Shown here: positions 1 through 6,111 of the stretch, one piece after another | How positions within the stretch are numbered: position 1 is the first letter of the stretch | Layout of the letters: the number at the start of each line of letters is the position of its first letter | Source of the DNA: an uncultured Prevotellaceae bacterium | Lineage (GTDB): Bacteria > Bacteroidota > Bacteroidia > Bacteroidales > Bacteroidaceae | Assembly: GCA_902775075.1 (NCBI GenBank) | Contig: CACYKX010000118.1 | Coordinates: 1 to 9,426 of the forward strand | Direction of reading: 5' to 3' | Length of the DNA stretch: 9,426 nucleotides | The notes under the pieces: generated by a model | Databases searched by the model: none | The model's input: only the letters and a program-made list of their open reading frames with translations | What the model was told of the DNA's origin: nothing | Translations under genes and position numbers: made by a program

Positions 1-1376
1 GGGGTAAGTTGTCGCGCATTGGCCACCTTCTCATAATCGACACCTCCTGTCATCCCTTTCCCTTCAAGATAGTCGGCTACCTGATCGATATTTCTTACTT
101 CCGATACTCCTTGCAACTGGGCATAGATACCGTCGGCATTTCTATTTGGGTTTATATTTCCTCCATTCACCTCTCCCAAAGTAGGGATAGCGATGATATT
201 ACGCGTGTTGGATGTAGAACCGGATTTATTCGTCACCCATACCTCTACTCGGTTGATGGTTATTCCCGAGGTAACCGTCGGTATGGTCTTCATATACCGA
301 TCATAGTTATTACGGAAATATGGGTCCAAGAAGAAGTGGCGGTTTTCTTCATAATTGGCTACATCGATATTGAAAGGTGTCATCTGTGTACCGCCTTTCG
401 AGTTCACGCTCTTCGTAGAACTCTTCTTCTGCGAAGCTACCATCTGTAGTTTCAACTTACCGAATTGCATATCCGTACGCAAGCCGAACAAACTGGTTGC
501 GCCATTGATAAGGGAGGAGTTGCTGGGGAAGGATATATTACCGGCTTCTATCAGTTTGATGATTTCATCCTCTTTGCCGTCATACTTCAACTTCAGTTTC
601 TGAGCATCAAAGTCGAAGGTCGCATCGGTGTTGTAGTTCAGGTTCATATTCACCTTGTCGCCCACCTTTCCGTTGACGTTGAGGTTGATTTTCTCATCGA
701 AATCAAGTGTTGTCGTCTTACGGTTGCGAATCGGAATCGACGGATTATCGATATTCTTCGTCGTAGCGCCAAACTTGAGTTCCGCATTTCCTTGAGTCCT
801 TATTCTCACGCCTCCAGGACCGAATATCTTCTCTGCCGGTCCGAGATCGAAATGCATATCGGTGAAATCAAACTTATCCTTACCCTTATTTTCTATAAAG
901 GTTTGATTTTGTTTCTTAAACCAATCATTACGTTGTTTACGTTCCGTCCATTTCAGATAATCTGCCGTCGTCATCATGATTGGGGTATTAATCCATGTTC
1001 CTCCCATCTTGTTGCCGATGATATATCGGTCAAGAGAATCATTATAGATGACATTCAACTTCAGGTTATCCGGTCGTTTCAGGTCGGCTGGATTCTGATT
1101 CAGATCTTCCACGGTAATCGGTTGCGTTGACTGGATTTTCCATCGTGGATGCAAAAGTGAATCTGGTATAGAATCTTCCTGATCTAAAATCGGCTGTTCT
1201 ATGATATCCAACGCCTTTGGGATAGTCGTATCTTTCTTACTTTCACGTGTTTTTCTCTGAACATGACTTCTACGACGTATTCTGTCGTCCTGAAGATAAG
1301 GCATAGCGATAGCATAGGTACCAGTCAAGACCAGTACCAGCACAAACATGAAATTATGAAGTCGCTTTACCTTCAT
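1..1376 (-). CDS. sprA: T9SS outer-membrane translocon protein SprA (Sov), N-terminal part
   Basis: SprA forms the very large outer-membrane beta-barrel channel through which type IX secretion cargo leaves the cell; it is also needed for gliding in motile relatives. Reading leftward from ATG at 1376-1374 gives 458 uninterrupted codons, and the frame continues past the left edge. Family members are well over 2,000 residues, so only about the first fifth is present. Residues 1-24 look like a signal peptide (basic MKVKR, then FMFVLVLVLTG, possible cleavage after AIA). A charged linker follows. From about residue 200 the sequence is strongly SprA-like: IDNPSIPIRNRKTTTLDFDE (210-229), then VGDKVNMNLNYNTDATFDF (238-256) and IEAGNISFPSNSSLINGATS (276-295). 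An in-frame TAG lies 18 bases upstream of the ATG, so this is the earliest possible ATG. It starts 35 bases after ruvA on the same strand, with no terminator seen between them, so co-transcription is likely. The family call is firm; the exact start is fairly sure. Confidence 0.93.
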   Translation of the reverse strand, partial: MKVKRLHNFMFVLVLVLTGTYAIAMPYLQDDRIRRRSHVQRKTRESKKDTTIPKALDIIEQPILDQEDSIPDSLLHPRWKIQSTQPITVEDLNQNPADLKRPDNLKLNVIYNDSLDRYIIGNKMGGTWINTPIMMTTADYLKWTERKQRNDWFKKQNQTFIENKGKDKFDFTDMHFDLGPAEKIFGPGGVRIRTQGNAELKFGATTKNIDNPSIPIRNRKTTTLDFDEKINLNVNGKVGDKVNMNLNYNTDATFDFDAQKLKLKYDGKEDEIIKLIEAGNISFPSNSSLINGATSLFGLRTDMQFGKLKLQMVASQKKSSTKSVNSKGGTQMTPFNIDVANYEENRHFFLDPYFRNNYDRYMKTIPTVTSGITINRVEVWVTNKSGSTSNTRNIIAIPTLGEVNGGNINPNRNADGIYAQLQGVSEVRNIDQVADYLEGKGMTGGVDYEKVANARQLT

Positions 1377-1411
1377 GGAAGGGCATCCAGACTACAGATA
1401 CAGACTCTACA

Positions 1412-2026
1412 TTACTTAATCATCTTCAACGCCATCTTCACCACCTGTTCTACAGGTAGGTCTGGTTGCTCTTTCAAGATACTCACAACGACCTTACTAC
1501 TTGGAGCCGGTGAGAATCCTAACATCGTAAGTGCGGCAACAGCCTCATCCTTTATACCATTATTTACCATCTCCACACTTCCGCCATTGGCAGGAAGTTC
1601 ATCGGCAATACCCAGACTTACGATCTTATCTCTAAGGTCTACGATGATACGTTGTGCCGTTTTCAGTCCTATTCCTTTGACGGCTTTCAGCATCCTCTCG
1701 TCTCCCGAAGAGATAACGCCACAGAGTTCGGCCGGGGATATCGAGGATAAGATCATGCGAGCCGTGTTTGCTCCTACTCCACTTACCGTTATCAGCAACC
1801 GATACAGCTCGCGTTCTTGCTTTGAATAAAAGCCATAAAGGGTAAAGTTATCATCACGACCACCTGCAACAAGAGATTCATGAACATAGAGTTTTACTTC
1901 TTTCTGCTTCTGAATAGCTGTGTAAGTATTCAATGATATGTTGAGTGCGTATCCTACACCCGCTGCCTCGACAACTGCCAAAGCGGGGGTAACTTCTGTA
2001 AGTTCTCCTTTAATATATTCTATCAT
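1412..2026 (-). CDS. ruvA: Holliday junction branch migration protein RuvA
   Basis: RuvA binds four-way DNA junctions as a tetramer and loads the RuvB helicase motors that drive branch migration in recombination and repair. The protein is 204 residues, the usual family length. The N-terminal OB-fold domain (about 1-63) begins [12 protein letters not shown] and includes [19 protein letters not shown]. The central domain carries two helix-hairpin-helix motifs, at [12 protein letters not shown] (78-89) and [12 protein letters not shown] (113-124), which contact DNA without sequence specificity. A linker at about 142-155 leads to the small C-terminal domain (about 156-204) that contacts RuvB. Neither ruvB nor ruvC is in the window. 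It is followed 35 bases later by sprA on the same strand and is divergent from ddh. I found no clear TAnnTTTG box upstream of it on the minus strand. Confidence 0.97.
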   Translation of the reverse strand: MIEYIKGELTEVTPALAVVEAAGVGYALNISLNTYTAIQKQKEVKLYVHESLVAGGRDDNFTLYGFYSKQERELYRLLITVSGVGANTARMILSSISPAELCGVISSGDERMLKAVKGIGLKTAQRIIVDLRDKIVSLGIADELPANGGSVEMVNNGIKDEAVAALTMLGFSPAPSSKVVVSILKEQPDLPVEQVVKMALKMIK

Positions 2027-2294
2027 AATCGATTATTTTTATCATCGTATATACCTTATTATAACGCATAAGGGGTAAATGTTATTGTATTTCCGGGCAA
2101 ATAGACAGGATATTTAATATAGCAGAACCAGAATACTTTCAATTTGTTACTTTTTGCAACTTTTTAGATAAAAAATATGGTAATATGATAAATATTCCAT
2201 CAGAAAAATGTATTTTTGCATCGGACGAATAAAATTTATGTCAGCATAGGCTAAACCAATAAAAGAATTCAAAGACTTAAACACATAAAAAATT
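2027..2294. other. divergent spacer between ruvA and ddh
   Basis: This 268-base AT-rich stretch has no credible ORF. It must hold the leftward ruvA promoter and the rightward ddh promoter; only the latter has a visible candidate box (2211-2218). Near the ruvA end is a short inverted repeat, CCTTAT at 2054-2059 and ATAAGG at 2068-2073, with an 8-base spacer, which could be a weak operator or chance. Runs of A and T at 2151-2175 may form an A-tract-like element upstream of the ddh promoter. No riboswitch or known RNA was recognised. Confidence 0.5.
2211..2218 (+). promoter_or_regulatory. candidate -7 box of the ddh promoter
   Basis: TATTTTTG matches the Bacteroidota -7 consensus TAnnTTTG and is followed by CA, as in the other promoters of this window. 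No good -33 TTTG box lies 19-20 bases upstream. If it is used, the ddh leader is about 70 bases, longer than the others here. Confidence 0.45.
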
Positions 2295-3194
2295 ATGAAG
2301 AAAATTAGAGCTGCCGTAGTAGGTTACGGTAACATTGGACACTATAGTGTCGAGGCACTAGAAGCTGCACCGGATTTCGAGATCGCAGGTATCGTACGTC
2401 GTCAGGGCGACAGCAACAAACCAGCAGAACTTGCTCAGTATGATGTTGTTGATGATATCGCAAAACTAAAAGATGTTGATGTTGCTATCCTTGCAACTCC
2501 AACTCGTAGCTGCCCTGAATATGCAGAGAAGATTACAAAGTTAGGCATCAATACTGTTGATAGCTTCGATATCCACACTTCAATCCTTGACTATCGTACC
2601 AAGCAGATGGCAAACAACAAGGCTACAAATACTGTAAGTGTCATCTCTGCAGGATGGGATCCAGGTTCTGACTCTATCGTACGTGTACTCATGCAGAGTC
2701 TTGCTCCTAAGGGTCTTACTTATACCAACTTCGGTCCTGGTATGTCTATGGGTCACTCTGTATGTGTTCGTAGCAAGAAGGGTGTAAAGAATGCGCTTTC
2801 TGTTACTATCCCATTGGGTGAAAGCATTCACCGTCGTATGGTTTACGTTGAGCTCGAAGATGGTGCAAAACTTGAGGATGTTACAGCAGAAATCAAGGCT
2901 GATCCATATTTCGCTAGCGATGAGACTCATGTATTCGCTGTTTCTTCTGTAGATGACGTTCGCGATATGGGTCACGGTGTAAACTTAGTACGTAAGGGTG
3001 TTTCTGGTAAGACTCCTAACCAGCGTATGGAATTCAACATGAGCATCAACAACCCTGCTCTTACAGCTCAGGTTCTTGTTAATGTGGCTCGTGCTTCTAT
3101 GCGTCTACAGCCAGGATGCTACACAATGCCTGAAATCCCTGTTATCGATATGCTTCCTGGTAGTCGCGAAGAAATCGTTGCTACTTTAGTATAA
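2295..3194 (+). CDS. ddh: meso-diaminopimelate D-dehydrogenase, probably type II
   Basis: The enzyme catalyses NADPH-dependent reductive amination of L-2-amino-6-oxopimelate (the open form of tetrahydrodipicolinate) to meso-diaminopimelate in one step. The product feeds peptidoglycan and lysine synthesis in the cytoplasm. The 299-residue protein opens with a Rossmann dinucleotide motif, AAVVGYGNIGHYS (6-18), followed by RR at 35-36, suited to the NADPH phosphate. Substrate-side residues are visible as D92 (VDSFDIH), W121 and D122 (AGWDPGSDS), F146 (NFGPGMSMGHS), M152, T171, R181, H227 (DMGHGV) and N253. From memory, these positions coincide with those of the 299-residue Symbiobacterium thermophilum enzyme, the type II prototype. 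The Corynebacterium-type enzyme is longer and has Trp at the F146 position. Codon use is rich in GGT, CGT, GCT and AAG, suggesting strong expression. The gene stands alone, with a divergent gene upstream and a convergent one downstream. Confidence 0.93.
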   Translation: MKKIRAAVVGYGNIGHYSVEALEAAPDFEIAGIVRRQGDSNKPAELAQYDVVDDIAKLKDVDVAILATPTRSCPEYAEKITKLGINTVDSFDIHTSILDYRTKQMANNKATNTVSVISAGWDPGSDSIVRVLMQSLAPKGLTYTNFGPGMSMGHSVCVRSKKGVKNALSVTIPLGESIHRRMVYVELEDGAKLEDVTAEIKADPYFASDETHVFAVSSVDDVRDMGHGVNLVRKGVSGKTPNQRMEFNMSINNPALTAQVLVNVARASMRLQPGCYTMPEIPVIDMLPGSREEIVATLV

Positions 3195-3251
3195 AATTTA
3201 TGAATCGAAGAATTATTTAGCGTCTCTGCTAAATAGAAGATACGATATAAA

Positions 3252-3279
3252 AAAGGCTTGCAATTCGTTGCAAGCCTTT
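3252..3279. terminator. bidirectional hairpin terminator between ddh and the FMN-binding gene
   Basis: A perfect 12-bp stem, AAAGGCTTGCAA (3252-3263) with TTGCAAGCCTTT (3268-3279), closes a TTCG loop. Read leftward it ends in a run of six T, a good intrinsic terminator starting only a few bases after the stop of the FMN-binding gene. Read rightward it is followed by a looser T-rich tail (TTTACTATTTATTT) and sits about 57 bases after the ddh stop. It probably serves both convergent genes. Confidence 0.85.
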
Positions 3280-3284
3280 ACTAT

Positions 3285-3680
3285 TTATTTGTGGGTCTTA
3301 TAATATTCCAATCCTAACTGAACATTTTTCTTTAGTGCGTTACTAGAATATGTGGCACCAGTGACGCCATCAACATTCATCTTGGCAGCCTTAGAAACTG
3401 TCTTTCCTTCGTATTTGGCAAGAAGTGTCTTGGCCTTTGCAAAGAACTTAGGAGTCTCACGATTCTGCAAAGCCTCAACCTTTACCACCTTGTTCTTACG
3501 GATATAGATTTTTAAAGGAGTATTTCCTTTAAAACCTCTTACGCCTTTACCTATAGTTCTGGTATTCACTACAGTTGTATCACCTTCATGTGTGATGGTT
3601 TCATCACCGGGCATCATACTCAACAACATTGCAGAACCTGCCACAACAACAGCGGCAGAGAAAAACTTTATTCTTTTCAT
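3285..3680 (-). CDS. small exported FMN-binding domain protein (probable ApbE flavinylation target)
   Basis: The 131-residue protein consists of an export signal or membrane anchor (1-23; basic MKRIK then a hydrophobic stretch ending near MMPGD) and a single FMN-binding domain of the kind found in NqrC, RnfG and NosR (about 35-130). Near the C-terminus it carries DGVTGATYSS (104-113). This matches the flavinylation motif D-x-x-(S/T)-G-A-T in which ApbE attaches FMN through a phosphoester to the last Thr, here T110. The domain would lie outside the cytoplasm and act as a one-electron carrier. There is no Cys, so it is not a lipoprotein or haem protein. No partner reductase, ApbE or Rnf/Nqr gene lies nearby, so the electron donor and acceptor are unknown. 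It has its own promoter and terminator and appears to be monocistronic. The family call is good; the physiological role is not known. Confidence 0.85.
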   Translation of the reverse strand: MKRIKFFSAAVVVAGSAMLLSMMPGDETITHEGDTTVVNTRTIGKGVRGFKGNTPLKIYIRKNKVVKVEALQNRETPKFFAKAKTLLAKYEGKTVSKAAKMNVDGVTGATYSSNALKKNVQLGLEYYKTHK

Positions 3681-3702
3681 ATCTTTATATATTATTCGAC
3701 TG

Positions 3703-3710
3703 CAAAGATA
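3703..3710 (-). promoter_or_regulatory. -7 box of the FMN-binding gene promoter
   Basis: The minus strand reads TATCTTTG here, an exact TAnnTTTG match, followed by CA. It lies about 22 bases before the ATG at 3680, giving a short AT-rich leader. No convincing -33 TTTG is seen at the right spacing. Confidence 0.65.
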
Positions 3711-3830
3711 AGTAAAATACCATATACCTTACACGCTTCTATTCTCTATTTTACCATGTTTTAACCTATTTTGGTACTTTACACAAAGTATTAGATACAA
3801 ATATGTACTATCCCCTAAGTCTATTTTCTT

Positions 3831-3838
3831 TATCTTTG
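3831..3838 (+). promoter_or_regulatory. -7 box of the GH5 gene promoter
   Basis: TATCTTTG matches the Bacteroidota -7 consensus exactly and is followed by CA. The GH5 ATG is 19 bases further on, so the leader is very short (roughly 15 bases) and A-rich. No clear -33 element is seen, which might mean the promoter needs an activator. Confidence 0.65.
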
Positions 3839-3857
3839 CAAGGTAAAATCTAAGATC

Positions 3858-5990
3858 ATGAAAAAGAATTTAATACTAGCATGTTTTTCTCTGCTTATGG
3901 CGGCAAACTGTTTTGCACAATATCGACCATTAGCAGACTTACACGTTGACGGGAAACATCTGAAAGATGACAAGGGGCACATCGTTGTGCTCCATGGTGT
4001 CATGGACACTCCCAGTCAATATTTCAACAACCAGAGATGGACCAGTTATTGGGCACCGTACGATGATAATATCGTGGAACCTTGTCTGAATTACTTCAAT
4101 AAGATCTATTCTGCCATCACTGATAACACGCAGGGGGCTTACTGTGATGTGTTCAGATTGCACCTCGACCCTTGTTGGACGAATACACCCGGAGTTCATG
4201 TAAATGGAGAAGCTGACATCTCGGGATTTAGCGAAGAGCGCTTTCTGCATTTCCTCGACAAACTCTATGTGCCTTTGATAAAAAACGGAAACAAGCACGG
4301 ACTATATGTTGTTGTTCGTCCTCCTGGGGTTTGTCCTCAAAGTATACAGATAGACGGGGAATACCAAAAATATCTGTTGAATGTATGGGATAAGTTCACA
4401 AAGAATGAATACGTACTGGCCAACTCCGGAAAGGTAGGTATCGAGTTGGCCAACGAACCTGTTTCCATCGTCGACAAAGATGGTTTGCAATCGGGTAAAA
4501 ACCTTCATGATTTCTTCCAACCTATCGTTGATAAAATCCGCGAAAACGGTTTCAAAGGTATCATCTGGGTTCCGGGAACCGGATGGCAAGCAAACTACGA
4601 AGGATATGCCGTACATCCTATTACCGACAAACTGAAGAATATCGGTTATGCCGTACACGACTACGTGGGATGGTATGGAAGTGATGACAAGAACCCAAAC
4701 CCGGAAGGTGTCATCGAGCAATTCAAGAAACAGGTGCCTATCGTGGAAACCAATCCTATCATGATCACCGAGGTGGACTGGAGTCCTCAAGTTGCCAACT
4801 TTGATGAGAACGATCCTTCCACCTATCATGTCAATGAGCATAATGAGAAGGTGCCAAACAACCTTGGCACATGGGCTACAGGAACAACAAGTAAATGGGG
4901 TAATGCGTATAAGAAGTTGATCGACCATTATGGTAACATTTCGATGACACTCTCCGGCTCCGGTTGCTATTTCGATATCGACAAATATCTACAAGATGGT
5001 ACTGTGGAACCTGCCTTCAGTCATGTGGCCGGTGGAGATGAAGCTTGTGGCGTAACTTGTAAGAAATGGTATAAGGAATATGCTGAGGACAACTTGAAAC
5101 GACAGAATGATACGAATACCAATGCTGATGACCGTATCATGACAGCTGTCAAAGCTGATGTCAACAGTTGCGATATCATAAGAAGTAACTGTCAACGTAT
5201 CCATATCACGGCGACAACAAAGTCGGGCAAACAAACTGATATTACTAATGAATGTGAGATTTCTAGTAGCAACCCTAACATCGTCGATTATAATGGCTAT
5301 GGACTTCTCGCCTTGTATGATGGTGAATGTAACGTTACTTACAAATATACAGATGCATCCAACAAGGATTTCAAGGTCGACATTCCATGTTCTGTAACGA
5401 CCTTCCCGTTAAAGAGCAGTATGTTGGATCCTAACATTATAGGCAATGGTTCTTTCAACGAGAGTACCGGAGAATTGATTACCGCACAGTATGGACTCGG
5501 AGGTTGGAGATATGCCACAGGACTTGACATCTCTGATTATAACTATCTCACAGTAGAACTAAAGGAACCTAATACCAGTTGGGGATTTTCTTTCCATCTT
5601 TTCGACTCTGACAATTGCTGGGGCCCTTCTTACACTCAGGAATTTAACGGAGCGACAAGTGTAAAGATTGATCTGCATAAGATGTATACGACTCAGAAAG
5701 TCAATCAGGACGGAAAGGAGATTGAAAAGACTATCAAGATCAATCCTGCCAATATTGGTATCGCCGCATTCTGGACAGTCGGAAATTCTCCCGTATACAT
5801 CCAAGGGTTATATCTTAGCAAGGATGGTACGACTGCTATCGCTAAACTCGACGACAAGGGCATACACGAGATTGCGAACATCAAATATTATTCTTTAGAC
5901 GGTAAACTGATTGATGCAAACTATCAGGGAATAAAGATAAAGAGAATAACCTATAAGGATGGAAAGACAGAAAGCTATAAATGCAGATAG
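3858..5990 (+). CDS. secreted multidomain glycoside hydrolase family 5 (endoglucanase/mannanase-like)
   Basis: This 710-residue secreted enzyme should cleave beta-linked glycans by a retaining mechanism. Residues 1-20 form a signal peptide (MKKNLILACF...CFA, cleavage before Q21). The GH5 barrel spans about 24-415. It shows the conserved Arg in VFRLHLDP (R100), the acid/base in ELANEP (E200), HDY (H267, Y269) and the nucleophile in ITEVDW (E305). An Ig-like Big domain follows (about 425-515; DITNECEISSSNP...GLLALYDGECNVTYKY). Next is a beta-sandwich resembling a carbohydrate-binding module (about 520-655; QYGLGGWRYATGLDISDYNYL...NCWGPSY). The last 37 residues (IKYYSLDGKLIDANYQGIKI...) resemble the type A C-terminal sorting tails of T9SS cargo in Prevotella-like species. 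The protein has many Cys, suggesting extracytoplasmic disulfides. The substrate (cellulose, beta-glucan, mannan or other) cannot be settled here. It has its own promoter; no SusC/SusD pair adjoins it, so it is not part of a typical polysaccharide utilisation locus. Confidence 0.9.
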   Translation: MKKNLILACFSLLMAANCFAQYRPLADLHVDGKHLKDDKGHIVVLHGVMDTPSQYFNNQRWTSYWAPYDDNIVEPCLNYFNKIYSAITDNTQGAYCDVFRLHLDPCWTNTPGVHVNGEADISGFSEERFLHFLDKLYVPLIKNGNKHGLYVVVRPPGVCPQSIQIDGEYQKYLLNVWDKFTKNEYVLANSGKVGIELANEPVSIVDKDGLQSGKNLHDFFQPIVDKIRENGFKGIIWVPGTGWQANYEGYAVHPITDKLKNIGYAVHDYVGWYGSDDKNPNPEGVIEQFKKQVPIVETNPIMITEVDWSPQVANFDENDPSTYHVNEHNEKVPNNLGTWATGTTSKWGNAYKKLIDHYGNISMTLSGSGCYFDIDKYLQDGTVEPAFSHVAGGDEACGVTCKKWYKEYAEDNLKRQNDTNTNADDRIMTAVKADVNSCDIIRSNCQRIHITATTKSGKQTDITNECEISSSNPNIVDYNGYGLLALYDGECNVTYKYTDASNKDFKVDIPCSVTTFPLKSSMLDPNIIGNGSFNESTGELITAQYGLGGWRYATGLDISDYNYLTVELKEPNTSWGFSFHLFDSDNCWGPSYTQEFNGATSVKIDLHKMYTTQKVNQDGKEIEKTIKINPANIGIAAFWTVGNSPVYIQGLYLSKDGTTAIAKLDDKGIHEIANIKYYSLDGKLIDANYQGIKIKRITYKDGKTESYKCR

Positions 5991-6027
5991 TTCACCCAAA
6001 CGTTTCGATAGATGAATTATATGAAAG

Positions 6028-6056
6028 ACGGGAACCGCAATAGTTGTGGTTCCCGT
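6028..6056. terminator. bidirectional hairpin between GH5 and peptidase genes
   Basis: A 13-bp stem with one G-T pair, ACGGGAACCGCAA (6028-6040) with TTGTGGTTCCCGT (6044-6056), closes a 3-base loop. Downstream on the plus strand lies a broken T-rich run (TTGATTTTGGTCTTTTATTTTTT). The minus-strand side has only a weak T run. It lies 37 bases after the GH5 stop and about 55 bases after the peptidase stop, so it probably ends both transcripts. Confidence 0.7.
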
Positions 6057-6084
6057 TGATTTTGGTCTTTTATTTTTTACACGC

Positions 6085-6100
6085 TATAAGAGCTCTTATA
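6085..6100. repeat. 16-bp perfect palindrome near the peptidase 3' end
   Basis: TATAAGAGCTCTTATA is its own reverse complement with no spacer. It lies 11 bases beyond the peptidase stop codon, between that gene and the convergent hairpin. It is not followed by a T run in either direction, so it is not a good terminator by itself. Confidence 0.6.
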
Positions 6101-6111
6101 ACTTCTGATAA

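Noticed and set aside
465..1130. 221-codon rightward ORF and its neighbour at 9-449
   Set aside because: Both lie antisense to the sprA frame, which is open throughout and clearly SprA-like. The predicted proteins are low-complexity with no recognisable family.
1263..1829. 188-codon rightward ORF
   Set aside because: It is antisense to ruvA and the sprA start; its Ser/Thr/Leu-rich composition is typical of a shadow frame.
2054..2073. Inverted repeat CCTTAT-N8-ATAAGG as an operator for ruvA
   Set aside because: The arms are only 6 bp in AT-rich DNA and no promoter box is adjacent, so it is mentioned only in the spacer entry.
2219..2294. Lysine riboswitch or other structured leader before ddh
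   Set aside because: The leader of about 70 bases is A-rich, has no stable stems and is far too short for a lysine aptamer.
3858..3917. GH5 as a lipoprotein
   Set aside because: C18 is preceded by AAN, a poor lipobox, and C9 is too close to the N-terminus. Signal peptidase I cleavage after CFA before Q21 fits better.
4302..4928. 208-codon leftward ORF inside the GH5 gene
   Set aside because: It is antisense to the catalytic domain with both active-site motifs, and no domain or start context supports it.
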